Source of the DNA: Stenotrophomonas cyclobalanopsidis
GTDB taxonomy: Bacteria; Pseudomonadota; Gammaproteobacteria; Xanthomonadales; Xanthomonadaceae
DNA: 64,000 bases
NCBI RefSeq assembly: GCF_008710035.1
Contig: NZ_VYKI01000002.1
Coordinates: 92,616-156,615, forward strand
Reading direction: 5' to 3'
Part shown: in pieces, positions 45,280-55,479 of the stretch
Layout of the letters: every line of letters starts with the position of its first letter
Position numbering within the stretch: the first letter of the stretch is position 1
Position numbers and translations under genes: made by a program
Notes under the pieces: model-generated
The model's input: the letters and a program-made list of their open reading frames with translations, nothing else
Told to the model about the DNA's origin: nothing
The model's database searches: none

Positions 45280-45888
45280 GTAGCGCCGGGCCATGCCCGG
45301 CGGCAGTACGGCAGTCGAGCATGGCTCGACTCTACAGGGAGCGTGCGCGCAGCCCATCGCCCTGGTAGCGCCGGGCCATGCCCGGCGGCAGACGGCTGTT
45401 ACGCAGAAAGCCCGTCACGGGGACGGGCTTTCCGGGTACGGCAGTCGAGCATGGCTCGACTCTACAGGGAGCGTGCGCGCAGCCCATCGCCCTGGTAGCG
45501 CCGGGCCATGCCCGGCGGCAGACGGCTGTTGCGCAGAAAGCCCGTCATGGGGACAGGCTTTCCGGGTACGGCAGTCGAGCATGGCTCGACTCTACAGGGA
45601 GCGTGCGCGCAGCCCATCGCCCTGGTAGCGCCGGGCCATGCCCGGCGGCAGACGGCTATTACGTAGAAAGCCCGTCACGGGGACGGGCTTTCCGGGTACG
45701 GCAGTCGAGCATGGCGCGACTCTACAGGGAGCGTGCGCGCAGCCCATCGCCCTGGTAGCGCCGGGCCATGCCCGGCGGCGGACGGCTATTACGCAGAAAG
45801 CCCGTCACGGGGACGGGCTTTCCGGGTACGGCAGTCGAGCATGGCTCGACTCTACAGGGAGCGCAGCCGAGCGTGGGCTCGGCTCTAC
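45280..45888. repeat. Tandem array of 130-bp composite SMAG units
   Basis: GTAGCGCCGGGCCATGCCCGG recurs at 45280, 45364, 45494, 45624 and 45754; the last four starts are exactly 130 bp apart. Each full unit carries two SMAG hairpin types (CGCCGGGC and AGTCGAGC) plus an embedded hairpin AAAGCCCGTC/GACGGGCTTT that looks like a terminator, and a spacer GGGAGCGTGCGCGCAGCCCATCGCC. Copies differ by single bases. The final unit ends with a GAGCCGAGC-type SMAG hairpin. ORFs running through the array are repeat artefacts. Confidence 0.9.
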
Positions 45889-45905
45889 AGACCTGGTGCA
45901 GGCGA

Positions 45906-47000
45906 TCAGCCCAGCTTGACCAGCCAGTTGTGGCGGTCCGGCTGGCGACCGTACTGGATGTCGGTCAGTTCCTTGCGCAGCGACAGGGTCACTTCGCCGG
46001 CCGGGGCGTTGATGTCGCCCACCGAGAAGCCTTCGCCCTTGAGCTGGCCGATCGGGGTGACCACCGCCGCGGTACCGCAGGCGAACACTTCGGCGATGTC
46101 ACCGGAGGCCACGCCGTTCTTCCACTCGTCGATGGTGACCTTGCGCTCTTCGACCTTCATGCCGCGATCGCGGGCCAGCTGCAGGATGCTCTCGCGGGTG
46201 ATGCCCTCGAGGATGCTGCCGGACAGTTCCGGGGTGACCAGGGTGCCGTCCCTGTAGACCAGGAAGACGTTCATGCCGCCCAGCTCTTCCAGATACTTGC
46301 CTTCGACCGGATCCAGGAACAGCACCTGCGAGCAGCCCTGTGCCTGCGCCTTCTGCTGCGGCAGCAGCGAGGCGGCGTAGTTGCCACCGCACTTGGCCGC
46401 GCCGGTGCCGCCCTTGGCGGCACGTGCGTATTCGGTGGACAGCCAGATCGACACCGGGGCGACGCCCTTGGCGAAGTACGGGCCGGCCGGGCTGGCGATG
46501 ACGTAGTAGCCGGCCTTGTGCGCGCCGCGCACGCCGAGGAAGGCTTCGTCGCCGATCATGAACGGACGGAAGTACAGGCTGGACTCATCGGCCGACGGCA
46601 CCCAGGCGCTGTCCAGCGCGATCAGCTGCTTCAGCGATTCGACGAAGATCTCCACCGGCAGTTCCGGCAGCGCCAGGCGCTGTGCCGAACGCTGCAGGCG
46701 GCGGCCGTTGGCATCCGGGCGGAAGGTCCAGATCGAACCATCGGCGTGGCGGTAGGCCTTGATGCCTTCGAAGATTTCCTGGCCGTAGTGCAGGACGGCC
46801 GCAGCCGGGTCCAGTTGCAGCGGACCATAGGCACGCACGTTGGCGTTGTGCCAGCCGGTGTCCTTGTCCCAGCGCACTTCCACCATGTGATCGGTGAAGT
46901 GCAGGCCGAAGCCCGGCTTTTCCAGGATCTGGGCGCGCTCTTCAGCGCTGCGCGGGTGGTCCGAACGGGTGACGGCGAAGCTGGGAATGGACTGGGACAC
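45906..47000 (-). CDS. ilvE: Branched-chain amino acid aminotransferase
   Basis: This 364-aa class IV PLP aminotransferase makes or degrades Leu, Ile and Val with glutamate as donor. The PLP lysine is in GGTGAAKCGGNYAASLLPQQ, and VLHYGQEIFEGIKAYRHADG and EVFACGTAAVVTPIGQ are family signatures. It is of the longer, eukaryote-like BCAT type rather than the 309-aa E. coli IlvE type. No ATG is well placed; a GTG at 47000 (VSQSIPSFAVTRSDHP) fits the family length, while the longer frame would overlap sufT. The repeat array lies immediately downstream. Confidence 0.92.
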   Translation of the reverse strand: MSQSIPSFAVTRSDHPRSAEERAQILEKPGFGLHFTDHMVEVRWDKDTGWHNANVRAYGPLQLDPAAAVLHYGQEIFEGIKAYRHADGSIWTFRPDANGRRLQRSAQRLALPELPVEIFVESLKQLIALDSAWVPSADESSLYFRPFMIGDEAFLGVRGAHKAGYYVIASPAGPYFAKGVAPVSIWLSTEYARAAKGGTGAAKCGGNYAASLLPQQKAQAQGCSQVLFLDPVEGKYLEELGGMNVFLVYRDGTLVTPELSGSILEGITRESILQLARDRGMKVEERKVTIDEWKNGVASGDIAEVFACGTAAVVTPIGQLKGEGFSVGDINAPAGEVTLSLRKELTDIQYGRQPDRHNWLVKLG

Positions 47001-47059
47001 CGGAGGATTCCTGTTCTGGTTGCGGGTAGTGCCGGACCCGCCATGCGGCGGGCCGTAGG

Positions 47060-47611
47060 TCAAAGCATGCCGGTTTCGAGCCGGGCGGCCTCGGACATCA
47101 TGTGCTGGTTCCACGGCGGGTCGAACACCAGTTCGACATCGGCCTGGGCCACGGTCGGGACCATCTCGAGCTTGCTGCGCACGTCGTCGACGAGGATGTC
47201 ACCCATGCCGCAGCCGGGCGCGGTCAGGGTCATCTTCACGTCGATCTCGCGCTGGCCTTCGTCCAGATGCTTGATCTCGACTTCATAGACCAGGCCCAGT
47301 TCGACGATGTTGACCGGAATTTCCGGGTCGAAGCAGGTGCGAAGCTGCTGCCACACCAGCTGTTCCACCTGTTCATCGGTGGCATCGGCGGGCAGTTCCA
47401 GCGGCGCCGGGGCCTCCTTGCCGATGGCGTCGCCGTCCTTGCCGGCGATGCGGAACAGGTTGCCTTCGACGAACACCGAATAGCTGCCGCCCAATGCCTG
47501 GGTGATGTAGCCATAGCTGCCGGCTGGCAGGGTCACGGTGTCGCCCTGCGGGACCATCACGGCCTCGCAATCGCGTTCGAAGTGGACAGGTTCGCTGCTA
47601 CGGGAATACAT
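47060..47611 (-). CDS. sufT: Putative Fe-S assembly protein SufT
   Basis: This 183-aa protein ends in an MIP18/DUF59 domain (from about residue 85: QQLRTCFDPEIPVNIVELGL, KMTLTAPGCGMGDILVDDV) with the conserved Cys in APGCGMG, and its N-terminal extension fits the SufT group. SufT proteins aid maturation of iron-sulphur proteins. The ATG at 47611 begins MYSRSSEPVHFERDCEAVMV. It lies 59 bp upstream of ilvE on the same strand with no suf operon nearby in this window. Confidence 0.85.
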   Translation of the reverse strand: MYSRSSEPVHFERDCEAVMVPQGDTVTLPAGSYGYITQALGGSYSVFVEGNLFRIAGKDGDAIGKEAPAPLELPADATDEQVEQLVWQQLRTCFDPEIPVNIVELGLVYEVEIKHLDEGQREIDVKMTLTAPGCGMGDILVDDVRSKLEMVPTVAQADVELVFDPPWNQHMMSEAARLETGML

Positions 47612-47733
47612 GGGGACCGATATGGGGCCGCGGCCGAAGCCACGCAAGACGGCATTCTAGCCCAGCCGCCCTGCCCCCGCCGGTGCACTGCGGCAAACCA
47701 CAGTATCCTGTGGGGGTCCTTCAGGAAGCTTCG

Positions 47734-48153
47734 ATGTCCTCCAATGCCGCGCGTGCCAGGACCGTCACCTGGCTTTGGCCCTTCATGCTGCTGCTGGGTC
47801 TGGTTGTCGCCCCGATGGTCTGGGTGCTGCTGGCCCTGATGACCGGCCGCCAGGTCGGCTGGATGGCGGTGCTGACCGCCCTGGAACTCACGTTCATGCT
47901 GCGCTTGGGCACGCTGGGCCCGGGCCGCGTGCGCATCGCGCTGGTGGTACTGGGCACGGTGCTGGTGAGCGCGGTGGCCTACTGGTGCATCGCCAGCGCC
48001 TGGATGGGCGGTTCGATCGGCCTGAACCCGATGGATGCCGCGCTGCGGATGGGCCCGCACCTGGCCTGGACCCTGACCAGCCTGGCCAACGGCGCGGTTG
48101 AATGGATCTGGCTAGCCGTGGCTGTGGTGGTCGGCGCCTGGCTGGCGCGCTGA
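47734..48153 (+). CDS. Small hydrophobic membrane protein, unknown
   Basis: This 139-aa protein has four predicted membrane segments (about residues 12-35, 42-60, 66-90 and 112-137) and no motif that I recognise. The ATG at 47734 has an AGGAAG ribosome site 6 nt upstream. It is divergent from sufT and convergent with pntB, with a SMAG dimer at its 3' side. Function unknown. Confidence 0.65.
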   Translation: MSSNAARARTVTWLWPFMLLLGLVVAPMVWVLLALMTGRQVGWMAVLTALELTFMLRLGTLGPGRVRIALVVLGTVLVSAVAYWCIASAWMGGSIGLNPMDAALRMGPHLAWTLTSLANGAVEWIWLAVAVVVGAWLAR

Positions 48154-48167
48154 ACGCACGGGTGCCG

Positions 48168-48237
48168 GTAGCGCCGGGCCTTGCCCGGCGAGCGCAGCGG
48201 CCGACGCAGAAAGCCGGCGGGCATGGCCCGGCGCTAC
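48168..48237. repeat. SMAG dimer between convergent genes
   Basis: GTAGCGCCGGGCCTTGCCCGGCG faces CGCCGGGCCATGCCCGCCGG on the other strand, with GTAG heads at both ends. It lies 14 bp past the small membrane protein and 10 bp from the pntB stop. Confidence 0.8.
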
Positions 48238-48247
48238 CGGTACAGCC

Positions 48248-49704
<1,457 letters not shown>

Positions 49705-49708
<4 letters not shown>

Positions 49709-50031
49709 GCCTGCGGCTCCTTCGGTTCGTCCTTGCCACCCTTGGGCGCGCTCGGCTTGAACATTTCCAGCATGCGCGCGGTGACCACGTAGCCACCGGC
49801 GGCGTTGCCGGCACCCAGCACCACGGCCAGGAACCCCACCGCCTTCTCCAGCGGTGTCTGGGCGTGGCCCAGCACCACCATCGCGCCAATCAGCACGATG
49901 CCGTGGATGAAGTTGGAACCCGACATCAGCGGGGTATGCAGGATGACCGGCACCCGCGAAATGATCACGTGGCCCGCGATTGCGGCCAGCATGAAGATGT
50001 ACAGCGCCACGAACCCGTCACTCATCGGCAA
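49705..50031 (-). CDS. pntAB: NAD(P) transhydrogenase alpha subunit, membrane part
   Basis: This 108-aa protein is the separate membrane subunit (alpha-2) found in three-subunit transhydrogenases. Three membrane segments are visible (FVALYIFMLAAIAGHVIIS, FIHGIVLIGAMVVLGHAQT and AVGFLAVVLGAGNAAGGYVV). It is coupled to pntB by a 4-bp overlap. Its promoter must lie in the short gap before the divergent sigma-factor gene. Confidence 0.92.
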
Positions 50032-50153
50032 CGCCTCCCGCTCTGTCTTCGTCGCCCCATCATAACCACGGGCTGAACCCGACGCGCACTCCGGTCAACC
50101 AAAGGCGCGCTCACGCGTTGTCGATGTTGACCCCGAGCGAGGAACCGTACCCT

Positions 50154-50708
50154 GTGCTGGTGAGCAGCCCCCTCCCCCCGACCGCCGACGCCGATGCCCT
50201 GCCGGCATCGCTGGACGCGTTCCTGGCCAGCGTCGGCCCGCGCGCCTTCCGCTTCGCCGAGGCCGGCCTGCGCCAGCGCGAGGATGCGCTGGACGCGGTA
50301 CAGGATGCCCTGCTGCGCATGCTGGACTACGCCGACAAGCCGGCCGCCGAATGGGCGCCATTGTTCTGGAGCATCCTGCGCCGGCGGGTGATCGACCTGC
50401 AGCGCCGGCGCCGCTTCCGCCTGCCGTTCTGGCGCGACAACCACGATGCCGACGGTGCCGACATCGACTGGGCCGACCCCGGCCCGGACCCGGCGCAGGC
50501 GCACGAGCAGCACCAGCGGTACCAGCAGCTGGTGCAGGCCCTGCGCACCCTGCCCGCCCGCCAGCGCGAAGCCTTCACCCTGCGCGTGCTGCAGGACCTG
50601 GACGGGGCCACCACCGCCCGCACCATGGGCTGCAGCGAAGGCGCGGTAAAGACCCATCTGGCACGCGCCCGACAGGCGCTGCAGGATTACCTGGAGAACC
50701 ACCCGTGA
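50154..50708 (+). CDS. ECF-type RNA polymerase sigma factor
   Basis: This roughly 184-aa protein has sigma region 2 (REDALDAVQDALLRMLDYAD, FWSILRRRVIDLQRRRRF) and region 4 (LPARQREAFTLRVLQDLDGA, MGCSEGAVKTHLARARQALQ), without regions 1 or 3, as in ECF sigma factors. The start is uncertain: GTG at 50154 has a GAGGAA ribosome site 10 nt upstream, while ATG at 50124 or TTG at 50118 would add 10-12 residues. Its stop overlaps the next gene's GTG, so it is coupled to a small membrane protein that may be its anti-sigma factor. The cassette lies between pntAB and pntAA, on the opposite strand. Confidence 0.85.
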   Translation: MLVSSPLPPTADADALPASLDAFLASVGPRAFRFAEAGLRQREDALDAVQDALLRMLDYADKPAAEWAPLFWSILRRRVIDLQRRRRFRLPFWRDNHDADGADIDWADPGPDPAQAHEQHQRYQQLVQALRTLPARQREAFTLRVLQDLDGATTARTMGCSEGAVKTHLARARQALQDYLENHP

Positions 50709-51031
50709 ACCGCTCTCTGCCCTCCGATGACGCCCTGCGCAGCCTGCACGCGCAATCGCTGCAGTCGCTGTCGCCGGCCACCCTGGCGCGCCTGCGACAG
50801 GCCCGCCACGGCGCCCACGCGGCGCACCGGGGGCGCTGGCGCTGGTGGCTGGCCAGTGCCTGTTCGCTGGTGATGGCGCTGGGCATCGGCGTGCAGTTCA
50901 CCGGCCCGCGCACGCACACCGGTCCGGCCCCGGCACCAACGGTGGCCGCGGTGGAAGACAACAGCGCGCTGTACGACGAGAATCCCGACATGTACCTATG
51001 GCTGGGCGACACCGACCTGGCGATGGAGTGA
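50705..51031 (+). CDS. Small single-pass membrane protein, possible anti-sigma factor
   Basis: This 108-aa protein starts with GTG overlapping the sigma-factor stop. It has a cytoplasmic N-terminal part of about 40 residues (LPSDDALRSLHAQSLQSLSP), one membrane segment near residues 45-65 (RWRWWLASACSLVMALGIGV) and a short outer part ending DNSALYDENPDMYLWLGDTD. Topology and coupling suggest an anti-sigma factor, but no known anti-sigma domain (such as ZAS His/Cys) is visible. Confidence 0.7.
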   Translation: MNRSLPSDDALRSLHAQSLQSLSPATLARLRQARHGAHAAHRGRWRWWLASACSLVMALGIGVQFTGPRTHTGPAPAPTVAAVEDNSALYDENPDMYLWLGDTDLAME

Positions 51032-51036
51032 GAACC

Positions 51037-51498
51037 ATGCTGCGACGCCCCACCCTGCCCCTGCTGTTCGCCCTGATCCTGCTGCCGGCCGCGCCGCTGC
51101 TGGCACAGACGCCCACGCCTGCGCCCGCCGCGACGCCGGGCGCGAGTGCTGCGCTGCCGAACTGGGAACAGCTCAGCCCGGCCCAGCGCGAAGCGCTGCT
51201 GGCGCCGCTGCGTGACCGCTGGAACGGCGCCGATGCCGGCCAGCGCCATCGCATGCTCTCGCACGGCCAGCGCTGGCAGTCGATGAGCCCGGAAGAACGC
51301 GACAAGGCCCGCCGCGGCCTGCGCCGCTTCGAGCACATGAGTCCGGAACAGCGAGAGCAGGCGCGCGCGTTGTTCGGCCAGATGCGCACGCTGAGCCCGG
51401 CCCAGCGCGATGCGCTGCGCGAGCGCTGGACGGACATGACGCCGGAACAGCGCAAGGAATGGGTGCGGGAGAATCCGCCGCCGGCGAAGCCGCGGTAA
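51037..51498 (+). CDS. DUF3106 exported repeat protein
   Basis: This 153-aa protein has a signal peptide (residues 1-23, cleavage near LLA-QT), an Ala/Pro/Thr linker and then five short repeats starting LSPAQREALL, MSPEERDKAR, MSPEQREQAR, LSPAQRDALR and MTPEQRKEW, spaced by about 15-25 residues. It fits DUF3106, charged helical periplasmic proteins. It lies 5 nt after the small membrane protein in the sigma-factor cassette, so it is a likely target or sensor of that system. Confidence 0.8.
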   Translation: MLRRPTLPLLFALILLPAAPLLAQTPTPAPAATPGASAALPNWEQLSPAQREALLAPLRDRWNGADAGQRHRMLSHGQRWQSMSPEERDKARRGLRRFEHMSPEQREQARALFGQMRTLSPAQRDALRERWTDMTPEQRKEWVRENPPPAKPR

Positions 51499-51503
51499 TT
51501 GGG

Positions 51504-51573
51504 TTGCGCCGGGCCATGCCCGGCGGATCCGGTGCGGGCCGCCGCGCTCGCTGGGCATTGCCCGGCGCTGCCG
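51504..51573. repeat. Degenerate SMAG dimer after the DUF3106 gene
   Basis: TTGCGCCGGGCCATGCCCGGCG and CTGGGCATTGCCCGGCGCTGCC are mirror hairpins of the CGCCGGGC SMAG family, but the GTAG heads have decayed (TTGC and GCTGCC). Confidence 0.5.
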
Positions 51574-51597
51574 CTTCAAAGCCGCGTGCAGCTCTAT

Positions 51598-51664
51598 GTA
51601 GAGCCGAGCCCACGCTCGGCTGCTTCATCGCCTCTGCGCAAGCCGAGCATCGGCTCGGCTCTAC
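51598..51664. repeat. SMAG dimer, GAGCCGAGC family
   Basis: GTAGAGCCGAGCCCACGCTCGGCT faces AGCCGAGCATCGGCTCGGCT ending CTAC. It sits between the convergent DUF3106 and pntAA genes. Confidence 0.8.
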
Positions 51665-51679
51665 AGCGTGCGGGTCCGG

Positions 51680-52759
51680 TCACGCCAGCCAGCGCGTCTT
51701 CGCCAGCAGTTCGTCTTCCCAGTCGAAGCCCAGCTGGCCGCCCTGTACGAACAGGGTGATGAAGTTCAGCAGGTTGCGTGCGTACATTTCACTGGCCTGG
51801 GTGGCGCCGCGGCTGGCCAGGTTCAGCGGGCCATCGATGGCCACGCCCTGGTGGTCGATGCACTGGCCCGGCTGGGTCAGCGCGCAGTTGCCACCGCTTT
51901 CGGCCGCCAGGTCGACGATCACGGTGCCCACCGCCATGCCCTCGACCATCGCCGCAGTGACGATGGTGGGTGCCGTCCGGCCCGGCACGGCCGCGGTGCA
52001 GATCACCACGTCCACGCTGCGCAGGTGGTCTGCCAAGCGGCGCTGCTGCTCGGCGCGTTCCTGGTCGGTCAGCGCGCGCGCGTAGCCGCCCTCGCCCGCT
52101 GCGCTCACCCCCAGGTCGAGGAAGCGCGCGCCCAGCGACTGGATCTGTTCACGGGTTTCCGGGCGCACGTCGAAGCCTTCCACCTGCGCGCCGAGACGGC
52201 GCACGGTGGCGATCGCCTGCAGGCCGGCCACGCCGGCACCGATCACCAGCACCTTGGCCGGGCGCACGGTACCGGCCGCCGTGGTCAGCATCGGGAAGAA
52301 GCGCGGCGCGCGCTCGGCGGCGATCAGCGCGGCCTTGTAGCCGGCCATGCCCGCCTGCGAACTGAGCACGTCCATGGCCTGCGCACGCGTGGTGCGCGGC
52401 AGCTGCTGCAGCGGGAACAACAGCAGGCGGTCGTCACCGGCCAGCGCCGCCAGCGAGGGATCCGCAGCGGGGGTCAGCAGGCCGACCACGCTGGCGCCCG
52501 GCTTGAGCTGGGCCAGCACCGTTGCCGGTGGCGCCTGCACGCACAGCAGGATGTCGATCTCGCTCCAGCGGCCGGCGTCGAAGGCGCGTGCGCCGGCATC
52601 GTCATAGGCGGCATCGGGGAAGCCTGAAGCCAGTCCGGCGCCGGCTTCGTACCAGACGGTGATGCCCAAGGCCCCAAGCTTGCGCGCCGTTTCCGGCGTC
52701 AGTGCCACGCGCCGTTCGCCCGGCGCGGTCTCCTTCATCCCCAGCAACGCCACGGCCAT
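51680..52759 (-). CDS. pntAA: NAD(P) transhydrogenase alpha subunit, NAD-binding part
   Basis: This 359-aa soluble subunit (alpha-1) is domain I of transhydrogenase, the NAD(H)-binding part related to alanine dehydrogenase. MKETAPGERRVALTPETARK, the nucleotide fold VLVIGAGVAGLQAIATVRRL and the mobile-loop region after VDLAAESGGNCALT are present. It has no membrane segments. In related bacteria pntAA is next to pntAB-pntB; here a sigma-factor cassette on the other strand lies between them, so pntAA must have its own promoter upstream of 52759. Confidence 0.94.
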   Translation of the reverse strand: MAVALLGMKETAPGERRVALTPETARKLGALGITVWYEAGAGLASGFPDAAYDDAGARAFDAGRWSEIDILLCVQAPPATVLAQLKPGASVVGLLTPAADPSLAALAGDDRLLLFPLQQLPRTTRAQAMDVLSSQAGMAGYKAALIAAERAPRFFPMLTTAAGTVRPAKVLVIGAGVAGLQAIATVRRLGAQVEGFDVRPETREQIQSLGARFLDLGVSAAGEGGYARALTDQERAEQQRRLADHLRSVDVVICTAAVPGRTAPTIVTAAMVEGMAVGTVIVDLAAESGGNCALTQPGQCIDHQGVAIDGPLNLASRGATQASEMYARNLLNFITLFVQGGQLGFDWEDELLAKTRWLA

Positions 52760-52811
52760 GCAGGTCCCCGCTGATCGGTGAGTTCTCCCGATCCTAGCAG
52801 GCAGCCACCCC

Positions 52812-55169
52812 TCAGTGCAGGGTGGCGCTGCCCGGGTCCAGGCGATCGATCACGCCCTGCATGGCACTGTCGAAGGCGCCATCATCGACGTGGGCGCGCA
52901 GGCGACCCAGCCGCACCATGACTGCCAGTTCTTCCGGCGAGGCCACGCAGAAGCGCACGCCGCGGCGGTTGACGAACAGCAGGCGCGAGGAGATCGGGCT
53001 GATCCAGGACAGCTTGCCGGCCTGGACCTTGCCGTCCTTGTCGACGAAGTCCAGCCAGTTGCCGATTTCCATGCGGCGGAAACGATCGGCGTCGGCATTG
53101 TCGAAATCATCGGTATCGACCTGCCCGGCCAACTCCACGGCGCTGGCTTCGGGCACCGGCGGGGTCGGCAGCGCGACCTGCGGCAGTTCCGGCAGCGCGC
53201 GCTGCAGTTCCGGCCGCGATTCGGCAATGCCCTGCAGGGTGCCGTGCAGCGCATCGATGGCGGCCGAGGCCGCGTCACCGTGCACGCCGACACTGGCGAA
53301 CACCTTGGCCAGCACCGGCTGCCAGGCCTGCAGCCACGGCTTGCCGATGATGTGCCGGCGTGCCTCGGCCACTTCCTCCAGCAGGCCATCGGCCAAGCTC
53401 AGTGCCTCGGCCACGGACGCGCCGTCCTCGCCCTCGCGCAGCAGCGCCAGGGTCAGGTGGTGCTGCCACGGCTGGCGCAGGAATTCGGCGATCGCCGGCG
53501 GCAGGGTGGCATCGCCGATGCGGCGGTCCAGTTCGGCGCCGGCGCGGTTGCGGGCCATCTCCAGCTTTTCCTGGCCACGCTGCGTTTCAGCGGCGCGGCG
53601 CTCGGCGATTTCCACGCGGCGGCGATGCTGCAGCAGGAAATCGCGGAATTCTTCTTCGAGGGTCAGGAAGATCGCCAGGTTCTCGTTGAACTCGGCAACC
53701 AGCCGCTCGATGATCTCCTCGACCTTGGCCATCAGCATGCGCTCGGCCTGGCTTTCGCCGGTGTTGCCTTCGCAGGCCTCGGCCAGCGAATTGAGCAGCT
53801 TGCGGGCCGGATGGGTCTTCTGCACGAACATGCGGCGGTCGAGCATGGCAACCTTGACGAAGGGCACCACCAGGCGGCCGATCAGCTCCCGCGAGCGGCC
53901 TTCCAGTTCGCGTTCGTCCAGCATCACATCGAACAGCATGCCGACCAGGTCGATCGCATCCTCGTCCTGCGGGTCCAGCCGGGTCTGGCTGGGGTCCACG
54001 CCGAGGCGGGTGGCGTTGGACAGCACTTCGCTCTTCAGCCGCTGCGCCAGCGATTCGCCGTCCTCGCCGATGGCCGCGCGCAGGGTGGCGCTGGGCGTGG
54101 CCTGCAGCAGCGACAGCACCGACATCATCTCGCGCTGGCTGAGCGGGCGATGCTGGCCCACCGCCACCTGCGCGGCCGACGTGGCGTCCTCGCGGACATG
54201 CCGGGTCTGCTGCAGCAGTTCCTGCAGCGCCTCCAGCAGCATGCCCTGCTGGCCGGGATAGGCTTCGCCCGACCCGGCCGACGCGGCCGACGCGCCGCCG
54301 GGCATGCCATGTTCGCCGGGCAGCTGCTGCTGCATGTGGCCACGACGTTCGGACCAGCGCGCGGCAAACCGCTGCGCCCAGGCCGGTGCGGCCTGCTCCT
54401 CGTCGCTGAATTCGGTCTCGAAGCCCGACGTCTGGCGCTGCTCGACCAGGTCGTCCAGCCCGTGCGGTGCCTGCGGGGCTGGGGCCGGGGCCGCCGACAG
54501 CGGTCGCCGCGGGGCGCCCATCTGCGGCATCACACCGGCGGCCGCCAACTGCTCGTCCAGTTTCTCGTAGATGCGGCCCACCGGCGTGCGCATGTCGCGC
54601 TCACACAGCTTGATCAGCACCAGATGGACTTCCGGTGCCAGCTCGCACCCGGCGAAGGCCTGGTGGATGGCCACGCCCAGGTGTTCGGGGCTGATCGGAT
54701 CGAGGTCGGCGTCCAGGTCCAGACCGCCGACCAGCCAGCCGAGGCGGCGGTCGAGGCGGGCCAGCACCGGCTTGAAATCGCGCAGCAGCACGGTGGCGAA
54801 GTTGCGCACCGCCAGCCGCGATTCCAGGACATGCTCGGGAATGAGGCTCAGGCTTTCCTCGGCCGGCCCGGACAGGGTGGCTTCGGCTGACAACGGATGG
54901 CCTTCGGCCAGCGCGGCCCAGGCCTGGTCCAGGTGAGCGGCAAATGCCGCGGTGATCTCGTCCCGGCGCCGGCGCAGTTCGCGCATGGCATCCAGGAACA
55001 GCAACTGCGACGAGCCGGCATTGCCGGCACGGTCGAACAGGGCATCGTCAAACCGCGCCAACGCCGCGCCGAAGGCCTGGCCCAGCGCGGGCAGGACAGC
55101 GTCCCGCGCACGCTGGAGCTGGGCCGGGTCACGACCCGACGATCCCATCTGAGTGGGCGCACTCATCAT
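52812..55169 (-). CDS. DUF1631 family protein
   Basis: This 785-aa protein matches the DUF1631 family of large proteobacterial proteins. It is mainly alpha-helical, with Ala/Gly/Pro-rich low-complexity linkers around residues 220-310 and a predicted coiled stretch with EIIERLVAEFNENLAIFLTL and RRRVEIAERRAAETQRGQEK. The C-terminus (IGNWLDFVDKDGKVQAGKLS followed by WISPISSRLLFVNRRGVRF) looks like a small beta-barrel reminiscent of PilZ-type domains, which is inference. The ATG pair at 55169/55166 gives MMSAPTQMGSS; the longer frame is unsupported. Function unknown. Confidence 0.8.
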   Translation of the reverse strand: MMSAPTQMGSSGRDPAQLQRARDAVLPALGQAFGAALARFDDALFDRAGNAGSSQLLFLDAMRELRRRRDEITAAFAAHLDQAWAALAEGHPLSAEATLSGPAEESLSLIPEHVLESRLAVRNFATVLLRDFKPVLARLDRRLGWLVGGLDLDADLDPISPEHLGVAIHQAFAGCELAPEVHLVLIKLCERDMRTPVGRIYEKLDEQLAAAGVMPQMGAPRRPLSAAPAPAPQAPHGLDDLVEQRQTSGFETEFSDEEQAAPAWAQRFAARWSERRGHMQQQLPGEHGMPGGASAASAGSGEAYPGQQGMLLEALQELLQQTRHVREDATSAAQVAVGQHRPLSQREMMSVLSLLQATPSATLRAAIGEDGESLAQRLKSEVLSNATRLGVDPSQTRLDPQDEDAIDLVGMLFDVMLDERELEGRSRELIGRLVVPFVKVAMLDRRMFVQKTHPARKLLNSLAEACEGNTGESQAERMLMAKVEEIIERLVAEFNENLAIFLTLEEEFRDFLLQHRRRVEIAERRAAETQRGQEKLEMARNRAGAELDRRIGDATLPPAIAEFLRQPWQHHLTLALLREGEDGASVAEALSLADGLLEEVAEARRHIIGKPWLQAWQPVLAKVFASVGVHGDAASAAIDALHGTLQGIAESRPELQRALPELPQVALPTPPVPEASAVELAGQVDTDDFDNADADRFRRMEIGNWLDFVDKDGKVQAGKLSWISPISSRLLFVNRRGVRFCVASPEELAVMVRLGRLRAHVDDGAFDSAMQGVIDRLDPGSATLH

Positions 55170-55479
55170 TCGGGAAGGCTCCCCACCTTCTCTGGTACGA
55201 CAGGCATCATGGACATCGCGACGACCGGTACACCCCATGTACCGGATCGTCGATGGTAGGCCGGCCAGCCCGTCACGGACAGTGAAACAGTCCTCACTTC
55301 AAACCTCACGACCGGCGGCCCGGCAAGACGGACATCCTAAGCCGTGCGGGGCCTGCGAGGCGAGGGGCAGGGCTCGCCGGATGCCCGGCAGTGGCATGAC
55401 GTTCATCACAGTTTGATAGTGAAAGGGCAAACGCGACGCAGACAGCGTCACCAACCGCCCCGACTATAATCTTCAGCCC
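55170..55479. other. Intergenic region between DUF1631 and nitroreductase genes
   Basis: These 310 bp separate two divergent genes and hold no credible ORF. The only clear element is a perfect TATAAT at 55465-55470 on the plus strand, close to the nitroreductase start. Confidence 0.5.
55465..55470 (+). promoter_or_regulatory. Perfect -10 hexamer abutting the nitroreductase start
   Basis: TATAAT at 55465-55470 would place transcription start at about 55477, only a few bases before GTG 55480 and ATG 55483. No -35 of quality is seen 16-18 bp upstream. If active, the mRNA would be leaderless or nearly so, or translation would begin at ATG 55501. Confidence 0.45.

Noticed and set aside
45157..46257. 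Overlapping plus-strand ORFs with repeated MPGGRRLLRRKPVTGTG-like segments
   Set aside because: They translate the 130-bp SMAG array in shifting frames because 130 is not a multiple of three; there is no ribosome site and the sequence is explained by the repeat.
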